Source: Limanda limanda (taxonomy: Eukaryota; Chordata; Actinopteri; Pleuronectiformes; Pleuronectidae). From it: DNA of 64,000 nt. Each line of letters opens with the position of its first letter. Position 1 is the first letter of the stretch. The position numbers and the translations under genes were made by a program. Where the stretch lies: the NCBI RefSeq assembly GCF_963576545.1, contig NC_083651.1, forward strand, positions 23,486,248-23,550,247, written 5' to 3'. The notes under the pieces are model-generated. The model was not told where the DNA came from and did no database searches. It saw only the letters and a program-made list of their open reading frames with translations. Positions 50,925-63,447 of this stretch are shown piece by piece.

Positions 50925-51343
50925 CCATAGACTGTCGATAAAGATGGACGACGTGTCTCCACTTCCTCCCACTTTCCAGAAATGAAGCTACGGTATCCAG
51001 GATACGAGCGCTGCCATCTTGGGCTGATGAAGTCTCATCTGCCAATCATCACGTTTCACCCCAATTTTTATAGCTTCAAATGAAACTTGCTGGAAGATAT
51101 GAGCTCTTCACCTCATATCTTCCAGATAAGATAAGAACTACTCTAGTTTACAGAAACCAACTTTAAGAAAACATTATTTGACGTGTAGGCTACTCTGAGA
51201 TTTTATGTAGGTCTATGACCCATCCACTATCATGCAGGAGGCGGGAGTCACGCCCTGTACTGCAGCCAGCCACCAGGGGGCGATCAAGATGCTTTGGCTT
51301 TACTTCCGGGGAGCCACCATGTCGTCCATCTTTATTTACATTG
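50925..51343 (+). mobile_element. Dispersed MITE-like repeat, copy B
   Basis: The left end CCATAGACTGTCGATAAAGA continues into TGGACGACGTG; the right end CATGTCGTCCATCTTTATTT is largely complementary to it. The interior has TGTACTGCAGCCAGCCACCA followed by GGGGGCGATC. A perfect 14-bp hairpin (51090-51103 / 51112-51125) lies within. Non-coding. Located in the region downstream of the PAR3-family gene. Confidence 0.7.
51090..51125. repeat. Perfect 14-bp hairpin
   Basis: CTGGAAGATATGAG, 8-base loop ctcttcac, then CTCATATCTTCCAG. Inside MITE copy B. Confidence 0.9.
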
Positions 51344-53308
51344 TAAAAATCTGTGTTTTGAATCATTTCACAATGATCTGAGTCTTTTTGGTTTGATCTG
51401 AAGAATAATATCAACCCATAAGCTTTGAGGTAACAGAAGAAGCTCTGCTCAGAACAAGATGATATTTCAATGGAGACGATACACAAACCAAAGCTTTGTA
51501 ATGCTGCCTTGTCCTTCACTCAGATTAACAGTTCACGTTTCTAAACTAAAAAAACAATTGATGTATTAGTGACAACAGTGCAAGGTCTTACTAGACATCA
51601 ATCTAAGAGAAGCAGGCGAATGAAGCACGTGAGAAAAATGATTGTCGAAGCGTTTATTTGGTGTAAACCAGGCAGAAAAGGTTGTTCTGTTTTTGCAGGT
51701 GTTAAACTGATCAGGTGTCCAGCTCACTTTCACTCAGCGTTACTCAACAGCCTCTCTCTCCCTGGAGGACGTGTACAGCTCGCCCCAGTCGGGCTGTGAA
51801 GGATGCTCGTTGCACATCTCTCCGACCCGGTGGCGTAGGCGTCACCGAGCGCTGAAGTCTTGTTGAAACACGAGTTGGGCGTCGGAGTGCTCGTCTCACT
51901 GCTGCTCCATGGAGTTTATCCATTTAGCCACTTACTGAACCATCAGTTAAGTGTAACGGAGATTTAACATTTCTGTTTGTTCCATTCCACAAAGCCCGGC
52001 AGTATTAACTTCAATGTTTTAAATGACAATTCCCAGTTTGATGAATTGCTATGTTATTAAGAATGAGGATGAATTACCACTAAAGGATGAATGTTGAGAG
52101 TAATTTGACTGAAACCCACGTGAAATAATGTGAAGTAGAGGATTGAAAACGCTGCTGTTTGCTTGTTCGTTAGAGAAACATGGAGGATTGAGTGGAACGA
52201 AGGATGTAGATTGAAATAATTCGTAGGGAAGATAGGGAACGGTGGAAAGAAAGAAACAGAAGTGAGGATAGGTCGAGAAGTGACGAAGGAAAAATTAAAC
52301 TAATGGTCTCAGAAAGAAAAGAGGGATGAGGGTGAAGAGGGAATAGAGAGATAGATTGAAGGTGATGATGGGGGGAGGGGAGAGAAATGGTAAAAACAGA
52401 TGGTGTGCAGGACCCCAATGACGAAGAGGAGAGGAAACGAACAGAGGAAAGAATGAAAGATCGTAAAACTATGGGCGGGGCTATGTGCTCGTATTGACTG
52501 AATGAAGTGACTTTGGAATTTTAAAATATTTGTCTTTTTCACGCTATTATCACTTTTTATTCTTCCTCAGTAAGTCCAAGTGTCCAGGTATTTACTGAAC
52601 GTAAAATAATGAAGCACACCTGAAAGAGACTAGTGTCGTCAACTCATCCGTCAAGTGTAGAAAACTGAAAACAAAATAAGTTTCAGGTGTAAACTTTGTT
52701 GCAGCAGAATCCAACACAGGCTCGGGTGTAGAAGTGGAGTTTATTCCAAAACACGAGCTCGACCAATCGGGAGTCAGTTCCAGCTGAACATGCTCCAGTG
52801 TGATTAGAACCACCTGAAATGACAGAAACCATCCTTGAGAAAAATGTATTTGACTTTTCAGTTTTGGTCCATGTCACATTCAGTCAAGTCGTTCATCTTG
52901 ATTCTACGGTTTGAAACAGGATGAAGAGAAAGCTTTTGTAGCTGCGTCTGAATCCCTGGTGAACAGTCCACTGTGAACATTACATGAAGGTGTTTTACTG
53001 TTACTCCTCTAATATTACTACACATTTCACATATATGTCATATTAAACATATTCTTTTTTAATGACAGTTGGAGTTGTTGGTTTGTGTTTACCGGAGCCA
53101 CATGATGTTTGGTTGCTGTAACCGTGCTACTGTAAGAAAGATCCATCTCTCCTCTTCACAGGTTCATGTTGGTTTGTCCTGTTTGAAAATTACCTGGAAG
53201 TGTAAATCTTAATATTTCCAAAATTGGGTAAAACAAACAGGACATTGTGGTGTAGCGTGGTTAAAGGTACTGAGCATCTGGTGTGTATCGCTCTCTGGTT
53301 TTTGTCAG

Positions 53309-53424
53309 TACGGGATGAGTTGCACAAGATGAAGGTACGAAACCAGAACCCTCTGTTTGAAGAGTGCTGGTACTCCTGGTTCTCCTCGTACAGAGACCAG
53401 GGAATGAAGGAACCAACTAAATAA
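53309..53424 (+). CDS. Candidate terminal coding exon of an unrecognised gene
   Basis: Open frame after a strong acceptor (ctctctggtttttgtcag). Two bases complete a split codon, then RDELHKMKVRNQNPLFEEC, WYSWFSSYRDQG and MKEPTK before TAA. The composition (Trp, Tyr, Phe and charged residues, one Cys, no low complexity) looks like real protein rather than chance, and a T-rich A/T region with an ATTAAA at 53569 follows. It starts in phase 1, while the PAR3-family exons end in phase 2, so it is not an alternative last exon in the same frame. I could not find a convincing partner exon between 49693 and 53308, nor recognise the protein. It could also be an old retrocopy fragment or a chance ORF. 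Confidence 0.3.
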
Positions 53425-54205
53425 CCTCTCTGTCCTACAAGTATAACATTTTTATTACACTGATTGTATCCAAAAAAAAGTGCTTTTTATAATGTTGTAA
53501 CAATAGCAATGATTTATATTCCTGTTTTCCTGCATTTTGTATTTATGTATATAACATCCTCTTTTTGCATTAAAATATTCATTTTAAAACACGGTTTCCC
53601 AAAGATGTCATTCTTTAAATGTTAGAACACATCCTTCACTTCTTTACGCCGCAACGCGAGCCCGGCACATCTGCTTAGGTTAATTAAATACGAGTCAGGA
53701 GAAATTATTTCCCTCATGTCCCCCGTACCCTGCAAGGTGAAGCATTAACATTGCCAACTCAATTTAGTCCATCATTTAAGCAGCTGATAAATGGTTCCTT
53801 TTGTGATAAGAGATAGATGTTGGCCCCAAATTAATGCAAGACTAATTATCAATTAGAAACAGGAGATAAGGTACACTGATTGCAGCGCAAACTTTTTGGA
53901 GTTTGTCTGGCCAGGTGCCATCGCACTGCCGGGTCGTCTCCCTCCGATTAACAAGCGTTTAGTCACAGTCTGTGGCTGAAAGGTGCTTTTTTATTTATTT
54001 AGCAGACACGGTGGGGGGGGGCCGGACTCGGGCTGCAATCAGAGAAGTTGGAAGTAATGAGACGCTGAGGCCAAGGGAATGTTTTATCAGTCAAGGCTTA
54101 ATTAGCATATCCCCGACCTGCAGCCAATGGGGAGAGGGAGAGGGAAGTAATTAAATTCTCCTGAGTCACTGCCAAAGTTCATTTTGTGCAGAGTGTTCAG
54201 TATGG

Positions 54206-54239
54206 ATTGACTGTGTGTGTGTATGTGTGTGTGTGTGTT
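54206..54239. repeat. (GT)n microsatellite, short
   Basis: GT units with one AT interruption. Confidence 0.92.
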
Positions 54240-54627
54240 TTCAACATTCAATACACTGATTGTAACATTTAAGTCCTGCTGTTTGTGCTTCTGCATGTCA
54301 CACATTAGTTACACAGATTAATTGCAGTGTACTTCAGGACTCTTCACACCGTTGGAATCAAACATGTTGCAGAAATAGAAGTAGTGAGGAAGAACTGGTC
54401 TGTTTACCTGACTGATAAACTTTTGACATTTCCTTATTTTTCCTCCTGTAGATGTTTGCTCACTAACTCACTGTGAAATGAAAGCTTTGGGTTTCCGTCA
54501 CTCTGAAAACCTGTGAGGATAAAAGGTGGCTGCTCCTGTTGATCTCATCCAGAATCCTCTTCATACTTTGCAAATCTCAGCAGCGTTGAGCTTAATGCAC
54601 AGTATCAGTCGGCTTCACCCTCTTGCA

Positions 54628-54645
54628 GGGGGGTGGGGGGGGGGG
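54628..54645. repeat. G-rich run (G6-T-G11)
   Basis: Two adjacent G homopolymers; candidate quadruplex sequence. Confidence 0.85.
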
Positions 54646-55741
54646 TAACATCTGCTCCCTGGGCTGAACGTGACCCAGCAGACTTTGATATGATTGAGAT
54701 ACTGTAGCTGTGACATGTCATCAGGGATAAGCATCACAGCAATCCTTTAGAAAAGAGATGTAGTAGCAGAATGTTGAACTTTCCAAAATAAAAACGTCCT
54801 TCACTGGAGTTTCTCTCTCTGGTCTGCAGTAAAACAACAGAGTTAACAAATTCAGGGGGAATTAGACCTTATATATTTGGGAAATACTTCAGTGTTCCAT
54901 TTGAGGGAGGACTCAGTTCTTGAAAGCCATGTATGGGGATTTGTTTGAGCCAGTTGTTTTGGCTAACATCTGTATGTAGCATCACTACCATCTGACATCA
55001 GATGCTTCACCAACGAGAAGCTGAGCCTTGGATGAGTCTTTATGGTTCTCAGTTTCCTAAAATTTCATCTGCATTTTTTTATGTTTTAAAAAAGAGAAAG
55101 TGCAAGTAAACAAGTGACAGATGAAGGAAGCATTCTAAAACTGTTGACATGATTATGTCGTTCTATTGCAGTGGTTCATTAGCTGCTCTTGGCTTAATGA
55201 AACGTCTGCAATTAGCTGACCCACGGGCTCTTTCCCAAAACTAAAGAATTGTTGCAGACGACCGCATCCCCGTGGCCTGTGTTCATTCCAGAGCATCTTG
55301 GCGGAACACTCCTGTGATGAGTGTGAGGATCAGTGCTGGAAGGAGGACTGGGCACAAGACCAAGAAGAAAGCTCTCACCAAATGGGCAAAGTTGTATTTG
55401 AGCCTGGGCATAAAAAGTTATCAGCCAAAAGGGAAATAGCCTGAGAAAGAAGAAGAAGAGCATATTTTTCAGAATTCTTTAATCAAGTTCTCTCTCAAGT
55501 GGCCCCTGACTTTTAGAAATTTTCATTATGGGACGAACTTCTCGTGGACGTGAATCAGGAGATGTGTGTTTCTGTGAAACTTCTCATGATCACTAACACG
55601 TTGACATGTAATCTGTTCAGACTATGACTCCCTGACTTACTGGCTGAAATAGTTGACTGATGCTGTGTTAAACTGGCTGGTGGGTTCACTGACTGACTGT
55701 ATGAGTGAGTCACTGACTGACTGGCTGTGTAATTGCTTCGA

Positions 55742-55753
55742 CCCCCCCCCCCC
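55742..55753. repeat. C12 homopolymer
   Basis: Twelve consecutive C. Confidence 0.93.
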
Positions 55754-55868
55754 TCCAGGTTTGGCATGCTGTAATTATTAGCAGTTATTATTAGTAGCTT
55801 TAATAAGCATGGGAAGCCATTGTAATTAGAATTTCCTATATGAGCGGCTGCCAGTATGTGGATGTGTA

Positions 55869-55912
55869 TGTGAGTGAGTGTTTGTGTGTGTTTGTGTGTG
55901 TTTGTGTGCGTC
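55869..55912. repeat. GTGTGTGTTT-type 10-bp tandem repeat
   Basis: Three units of tttgtgtgtg. Confidence 0.8.
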
Positions 55913-57117
55913 TACTTGGCAAAGTATTGTTCAGACGGAGCTATTATTGGCAGCCGGCTTTCTGTTCCCATGACTTCTGATTGTTTTTCATGTACACACT
56001 GTGTTTGAAGGCCGTCCTTGGAACTGCCAGGCCTCCCGAAAATCCTCATTAATTATTGTCAATTTATGATCTTGTTTGCTCTCTTTTTTTGTCTTTGTGT
56101 CTTTTTTTTCTACACACACATTTCACTCATCTTAATATAAATGTACCACAGTGTTGGTGTTTGCTGCCGCTGCCTCATTAAATCATCGCCGACTGAAAGT
56201 GACGGAGCGGCTCAGTGAATCATCGTTGATATGCCGAAGTGATAGACAAGGCCAAATGTCAGTTTTCTATTAAGTCATCACATTTGAACATCCCACTCAG
56301 CACTTTGTGTAAACTTTAGGTGAATATTAAAAATACTATACATGCACTGGGTGAGGTTGTTTGCAGACCAGATCCAGAACTCTGCTGTTCTATCTAGACC
56401 TGTATCAGATAAACTGTTGAGAATTGTTAAATTTAGCAGGAAACTTTCAGACCAGTTGCTTGTGTTGTAAAAAATCTCACGTGATGAGATGAGAGAAGCA
56501 AGAATAGACAACCAGAAGTCAGAGACAATGGAATGAAGTAACTTTACATTGTGCTTATGATGTTCTGAACCTTTGCTGGGGGACATTATCTCTATCTGGA
56601 CATCTGTTCATTTTAATTGAATACCCCTGTTATAAAGGTGTATCAGATCTTGCTAGAAAAAAGCACATTCGAGTTTCTATCGTGGCCTGAATGAGGTATA
56701 TAAGATCTTCCAGTTGTGGAAACAAGAAAAACAATGAAATGAAATATGTAGCCTCGGTTACAAGTGTTTTCCACTTTGTAGTTGTTTTGACATGTCACAG
56801 TTCTCCCGGGGTCACGACACCCAGGAACCACTGTCCTCATGTAAATGAACCCTTTGAAATGCAGATAGAACTTCACCCAACAGTGGGAACATCTGACCAA
56901 TCCTGGGACCACAAGCTACAAGCAGATAGCAGAAGTGGAAGTGTTGACTACAGCAAATTCTGTTTGTGTGTTTGTGTGTGTGAGACTTTCAGTTTTAAGA
57001 TTCACATGCTGACAGGGTCATGGACAGTGAGTGTGTCCCCTGAACTTACATTTCCTCTGTCCCATGTGCACAGTAATGACTTGTGGTGAAGTCCACTGGC
57101 AGCTGTTTCCTTCCCTT

Positions 57118-57142
57118 CACACACACACACACACACACACAG
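57118..57142. repeat. (CA)n microsatellite, short
   Basis: About twelve CA units. Confidence 0.93.
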
Positions 57143-58247
57143 TGGTAACCTTGAGGCATCTTGCTGGATCCTCCAGGCCTGTCTTTGTGCACCAGTGTCA
57201 GTTCACATCGCTTAAGCCATTTTCTTTTCATTAATTCATTAATATAATTATCTGTCTATTTAATTTATACTTTTCCATCGCCCTTTTTCACTCAAACTGA
57301 AAATGTGCGATTATCTGTTCCTTTTGCTTCTGCAATCATTCCAAGATACTTAGAAGGGTAAAATAGCCCTAAGTTAACATGAAGGCTTATAACTCCCTGA
57401 AAGTTCCCAGTGCAGTGTGACTCGATGGTCAGGACACAATCAGGACATGTCTATTAGAGAGAGAGAGTGAGAGGCTGTCACTCAGCAGCTGTCACAGCGC
57501 CGGCTTTGTTTCATCACTTCAGTCTCTTCTTTGTGAGTAATATTTAGTTTTCTATTAATATCCACAACCCAATAAGCTGGAAAGAAAAGTAATTAATAGA
57601 GAAACAACCGGCCTCACTAATTACACAAGTGACCTGTCGAGTCAATTTATTTATAGAGCAAACTAAAAAAAAAGGAGAGAATGTTTTATTACAGAGAGAC
57701 GATTATATCAGTCACATTAAAACACAAGAAGTAAGGATGTGATAATGAAACACAACCGAAATGTGGAGGAATAAAAAGAACCTGAAGTGATGTTTGGATT
57801 TTACATGTTTCTGTTTTTGACTTTAAGGGATAGTTCACCGAGTTCATAGTTCGCTTTAATAAGAGGCTGCAACTAAACCATACACCAAATAAACCATAGC
57901 AGGTCGCTGGTCCCGACTTTTGTATTCAACCAATAGCAACTATACATACCAGTGGCAGCTCCTCTGTCATAATGGTAACCAGAAGAAACCCGTGGGTAAG
58001 GTTGTGGAACCATCAGAGTTTGATTTTTAGCAAAAAACTATTTTAGGATTAAGATAAAAACATTGTTTAGTGATTTAAGAACATCCTAAAAGTTAGATGA
58101 CCTTTGTCACCATGGTTACAGTTATAAAGGGTGTGAACTGGACATTGGTTTGACCCTGGAAACCAACAACCAGTCTCCTGTGTGAGTGTCCTGTTTGGTC
58201 AAACCCCCCCCCCCACCCCAGCCTCCTCTTAGTGTAAGTCAAGTCAG

Positions 58248-58366
58248 GGACCACAGACCCTGGAGGACTCAGTCTGTGTTTGGCCTTCACAGTCTGTGAG
58301 ACTTAAGATTCCTTCATGGGCCTCATGGACCGCGAAGGCCAAACACAGACTGAGAAGGTCTGGTCC
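58248..58366. repeat. Inverted repeat with perfect 21-bp inner arms
   Basis: The inner arms 58268-58288 (CTCAGTCTGTGTTTGG...) and 58334-58354 (...CCAAACACAGACTGAG) are perfect reverse complements with a 45-base loop. Outer segments GGACC-AC-AGACC (58248-58259) and GGTCTGGTCC (58357-58366) can also pair with a two-base bulge. No recognised terminal motif or target duplication. Confidence 0.9.
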
Positions 58367-58801
58367 ATGGAGGAGTTCCTCTTTGCATCACCAGCTCGGA
58401 TTTCTAATTTCTAACAGGACAGTCTCCATTTGATGATGATGAAACAACACCAGGTTGTGGTCGTCACAAAACAATTAAAACAAAGTCTGGTTCATCAGCT
58501 GTTTGTTTGCATAAGCCCCTAAACTTACCTTCTACAGTGACGCTGACTAGGAAACAGGAAACGGTGGAGACGGTGAGACACAAAGTAAGACTTTTCAGAT
58601 CCTGCAAGAAAATATCCAACCCAAGAGCTTTAATCCATTGACATGTTTAACAAACTCTTACTTTGAAACTATGTGGACGAATGAGAAAACATGAAATGGT
58701 AAAAATGTGTTTATATACTTTTTTGAAGTTTACAGTTCCACTGTTCCTCTTTCTCACTCACTTCACAAACACACACACACTTCCATACAGCCATGGGGTG
58801 C

Positions 58802-58805
<4 letters not shown>

Positions 58806-58839
<34 letters not shown>
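58806..58839. repeat. (AC)n microsatellite, ~33 bp
   Basis: Uninterrupted AC units. Confidence 0.96.
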
Positions 58840-58840
<1 letters not shown>

Positions 58841-61191
58841 AGTTCGAGTCAGTCACAGGGATGGGACCAGCATGACATGAGCAATTATAATCTTCCCAAA
58901 ATACATGTCCCTCTTTACACAGTCCCTGTCCAGACTAATAGACTCTGTGGTTGAGGATTTGTGTTCAAATCGCTGGAGGGAAGGAAGCAGGAGGAGGGAC
59001 AGTGGAAGAGAGAGAGAGAGAGTAAACTCACATGCACAAATATACTGTTCGCCTGTTTAGCTTCTAATCCCGAGCTGGTGATTTGCAGCGAACATGAAAT
59101 AGTCCCAGAGTCTCGGCTCCTCAGCTGTTTATCTCTCCCTCTCTCTGTGTCAAGTGGAAACTGTCGAGTTAATTTCTGTGCCGGGAGGTTAGAGAAACAA
59201 CGCCACCAGCAGCCATGTTGTCACGGTGAGTTTTCACCACAAGACAAAAATACTGGAGAGGAGAGAAATAACCCGAGCGGGTAAATGTGCGTGAAACTGG
59301 CAAAAAATATAATTTCCAAACATTTCACCACGAAACACCCAAGAGAGGCAGAGGGGAGACTTCTGGGGAAAGAAGGGATGAGGGCTGAAAGAGGAGAAGA
59401 GAGAGAGGGATATTTATCCCAGCGGAGGGGCACTCAAGGACAGAGCGCTCTACAATGACAGGAGGATGAAAGATGAAGATAAGTGGCGAGAAAGGGATAT
59501 TGCACCTTTGTTTATGTTCCTGTGTCGTGTGCAGTTCCACTGACGATCCATCATCTCCTCTGCTCTTATTACCTGGATTTAGGAATTCATGCAACGAGAA
59601 ATAATTAATCACAGCAGATTTCATTTGAAGCCGATTCTGAAATTATGAGCTATGAGTGAATCTTAATCTCAATCCAGAAGTGATTTAACTTTCTTTGCAA
59701 AGTGAACAAACAACATTAGCGGTACTGAGAATGTTTTTGTTATTGTATCCTTTTTTAGTTCCTAGTTAATCTCTCTCTCTCTCTCATTCTCTCGCTCTCT
59801 CTGTGGAGGTTTTGCTAAAAATCAGTGGTTGAAAGATCCAGATCCAACTTTAATACGGAATGAAGGTAAAATCGCTCATTTGCATATTTAGTAGGTTGGT
59901 CAAGATCTGACTTCACTTTCGTAACAAACATTTGTTTCTATTCTCATTTCTTTTAATTCAGTGTAAATCAAATCAACATAAGTTGTAAATAATTAAGCGT
60001 AAACTTTCAAGGGAATTGAATAGTTGGAACTAGTTGCAACAATTAATGTTGCTCAACAAAGGTTCCCAGTGTGACACCAACCAGGGACATTGTGGTTCAT
60101 AGATGGTGCGTTGGCAAAGATGTGTGGAATCTATGCTGTAATACTTTTTTTGAATAACATTAATCATAGTAGAAGTGGTTGGAGAAGTTTGAAATACATC
60201 CATCCATCTATTATCCTTCGCTTGTTCAGGCTTAGGTTAACTATCAGAGAGTGTGAAATATACTCTTGCATATCTGCCAGCACTTAATAAGCTTTATTAC
60301 CAATGCATTTGCATATAGAGGGCATTTGCTAACAGTATTTAAATCTCCCTCCTTTGTCCCCTACATAGCCACGATATTATAGCTCCATTGATGATGGTTT
60401 TACACAACTCATGCTGGGTGTATAAAGGAAAAGACACAACTCTCACTACCTGCCCTGGAACCAAACCCGGTTCAGCACAGAGTTTGCTTCTTTCTTAAAC
60501 AGGCCCTCATGCCATCACCCCCCCTGCTTCCCATACTCCAGATGGCCAGTCCAGCTCTACTTACAACACTCACTGGATACCAGTTTGTTGCCAGTTGCCA
60601 CGAGTTGATCTCTTCAGGACTGAGCGCCATGTGCTGGCATGGAGGGCCGAGTCTTTCCTAAAGTCTGTTTTATCCTCTGGAAGGCGGAGACGGAGCAGGA
60701 GAGGCAAAGAGGAGGAGGAGAGGGGATGGAGACAATGAGAGAGAAAGAGAGCGAGAGAGAGAGAGAGAGAGGGGTTTAGCAGGTCAGGACCATCCACATG
60801 TCCCCCGCTGTCCTCTCTCCATCTGTGTCACTCTTCTCTCTTCTCAACTCTTGTGTCTCTCAGCCTCAGTTCAGTTTGCTCCAAACAGAACAGAAGAGAT
60901 TCTGCAAAAAAGTCAAACAAACAAACGCATTTGCAGAGTAGATCCAAGCAAACAAGAAGCAGTTGAGGCAGTTTTGGAGACGCTCGGCTAATCCGCTGTG
61001 TATCCAGCTTTACTGAGGGTCACATGACCGTTGTGTCTGGATTGTTGTCCGGGGGAGTGTTTGCAGAGCGAGCGCGGGATGAGAGGAAGAGTTAAACATG
61101 GATAAAGGAGTTAAAAAGGATGAGGATTGCAACAGGATGAGGATTAGCAGTCGTCTTCTCCACGGACAATTTGGTTTGTTCCCAGACTTTG

Positions 61192-61219
61192 TGTTTGTTT
61201 GTTTGTTTGTTTGTTTGTT
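61192..61219. repeat. (GTTT)n tetranucleotide tract
   Basis: About seven GTTT units. Confidence 0.95.
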
Positions 61220-62893
61220 GAGCTTTAGGAGACTGGATGTTTTTTCCGGAAAGCCGTAAAATGATTCATCCGTGGAAGTTGAAGTCACAGCAGGAATGTT
61301 TCGTACGCTTTTCTTTAAAAATTTCCACGATGAGTAACTAACAGTGGTCACATTAACCAGACGTGGGCTGATTCTTACCTCTGCTGCCTTCCTTAGCTCT
61401 GCTGTCAGACCTTTGTGCTGACTCACACACACTCACACACACTCACACAGACACACACACTGCTGGACTTTTGGCAGCCTCAATTTCCTCCTTTTGTGTT
61501 TTTTTTTGGGAATGCAGCGTTTTCTCAGAAACATGGAAACACCTTGATGACTCTTAGGACCTCATGAAGCCTCTTTATTTGATATAGTTTGTTTTACTTA
61601 AGCTGTTATTTTGATCCTTGTTATGACCACGGAGAAAATCGGAGGAATGTTCATCTAATGCAAAACTTCTAAACACAAATTTTCACATCACGTTACACAT
61701 GAACAACGCAAGTAAACACAACCTGTGAATATTCCTGTTGCATCAATTTTTTCGCCTCAAAAATATTTCAACTCGAGCAACTGAATCCAATCATGCAGAG
61801 TTTGCTTCTATCGCATCCCATCATTTGTTCCGTTTACAAAATTCTCATCTATTCCTGTCTTTGCATTGAAATTTGCTGCACTTTTAATGTGAACTCACCA
61901 GAAGACCATAGCACTTCCATCTTCAGTCTAACGTGTGGGCCGGTCTGTGTCTGTTGTTTGTCTGTATTGAGACTCAAACTAGGACAAGGTGAATCTCGTG
62001 TGATGTCAGTTCTCTCATTACAGAGCGGCTCATAGATGTTCAATTAAGAAGGAAATTGGAGCACGCAGGCTCCTCGTGTTCCTTTGTGAAACTCTGTGAA
62101 GGACATGTTTTGTAAACAGGACTTGAAATAACTTGACCTGAAAACCAGAGCTTTCAAGTTTTTTGAGTCTTTCTTCCAGTTGATATAATTTTTTAAAGTA
62201 GACTGGTACTGGGTAAAGCACAAACTCCACCAAGGCACAACAGTTCCCCCTCAAATCAATCAGGCTGCACCTAATTCCACACAAAAAATATAAATATCAG
62301 CAGCATACATTTTTCTTCCATCAAGATCAATAAATTGTTCTCTGAGAAATTGAGGAAATGTTAAAAAACGTCCTCTCTCGCAATTTTACATTGAAAGTGA
62401 AAACACTATTCCTGAACAGCCCCCTGATCCACTTCTGCTCCTGCATACCACCACATCCTTCTACTAAGTTGAGGGGAAATACTTTTTCTAAGAACTCTTG
62501 CTTAAAAAACTAAGAACATTAACTATTTAGTCGAGGTGATAAAAAGTATAAAAGAGGACATTTTCCCAACGTTCACACTAAAACAACCATTTTAATAGTT
62601 TTCATTTAAAGTTGTCAGTAGTGTTTAAATTTAAATATTTCTACATTTTGCCGAGCTGGAAAGTTGGTGTTTACTTTTAACTTGATTTAAACCATCACTG
62701 AAGCGTCTGCTCCACTGAAGAGACAAAACACATCAGGTCTGTGGGGAGTTAAAGAAACTGTTCATGAAGCAAACAGCAATACCTGACTGACTGAATCTTG
62801 TTGTTGCAGCTTCCTCCTCCTCCTCTGCCTGTTTCCCTTTACAAACCAACCCCTAATATGGAAACATGTGATGATTGGTATTTTCTTGTGCAG

Positions 62894-63111
62894 AATGTCT
62901 TGAAATTCAGTTAAAAGTTGTGTCCGACTTGGATGGAAACCCACAGAATTCTCACAGAGTTCATACTGATGGCGTGAAATCCCAATTTGTTTCTCCTTTA
63001 ACCCACGGGACAGACGGGATGACTGTGGTGAAGTACTCCCAGGAAATGAGAGAAGTAGCAAACTGGATTAGTTTGCTGTTGAAGATCAAGAGAAGTGTGT
63101 TGGAAAATTGA
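62894..63111 (+). CDS. Possible terminal coding exon, unrecognised
   Basis: A 72-codon open frame follows an acceptor (ttttcttgtgcag) and ends in TGA at 63109-63111. It reads CLEIQLKVVSDLDGNPQNSH, then RVHTDGVKSQFVSPLTHGTD and GMTVVKYSQEMREVANWISL, ending LLKIKRSVLEN. No domain or family is recognised. The opposite strand is also open over much of this stretch, so a chance ORF is a real possibility. There is no obvious upstream exon within reach and no close AATAAA. Confidence 0.18.
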
Positions 63112-63447
63112 AGTACGAGAGAGACAGAAAGAAACAAGAAGAACAACTCGATTGTAGGCTGATGATCAGAGTGTTGTTTGAGGTTAGGATCTCTTCTTTC
63201 TTCCTCGTGGATCAACTCTAAGCTCTGAGTGTGTGCTTTGGTATGAAAAGATGATGTGATGGGGGGGGGTGATTTGGTGTAAGACCGGTGACAAAGCCTC
63301 TTGATTTGTGCCAAACCACGTATTTTGGTTGAAAGCCCACAGACGGTGCCCACAACTCATGGAAACTGATATGAAACTAATCCAAGGAGCCTAAAAACAT
63401 TTGAAACTCAAGAAAGCATTTTGAGAAATAAGCATCAGGATTCAGAC

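Larger units (their letters stand above)
53425..58247. other. Intergenic or intronic sequence, nothing recognised
   Basis: 53425-53600 is A/T-rich with an ATTAAA near 53569. Short GT/AC tracts and homopolymers are listed. 57824-57841 (AAGGGATAGTTCACCGA) resembles the start of a common fish repeat but is too short to class. No exon supported. Confidence 0.4.
58367..62893. other. Intergenic or intronic sequence, nothing recognised
   Basis: Contains AC and GTTT microsatellites, a GA-rich stretch near 60660-60775, and a short segment at 60199-60235 (CATCCATCCATCTATTATCC) resembling the tail of a fish repeat. No exon supported. Confidence 0.4.

Noticed and set aside
51688..51872. Exon-like sequence after tttttgcag with frame SLSLEDVYSSPQSGCEGC
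   Set aside because: The in-frame part needs a second acceptor further in, no donor fits, and no partner exon was found; kept only as a weak suspicion.
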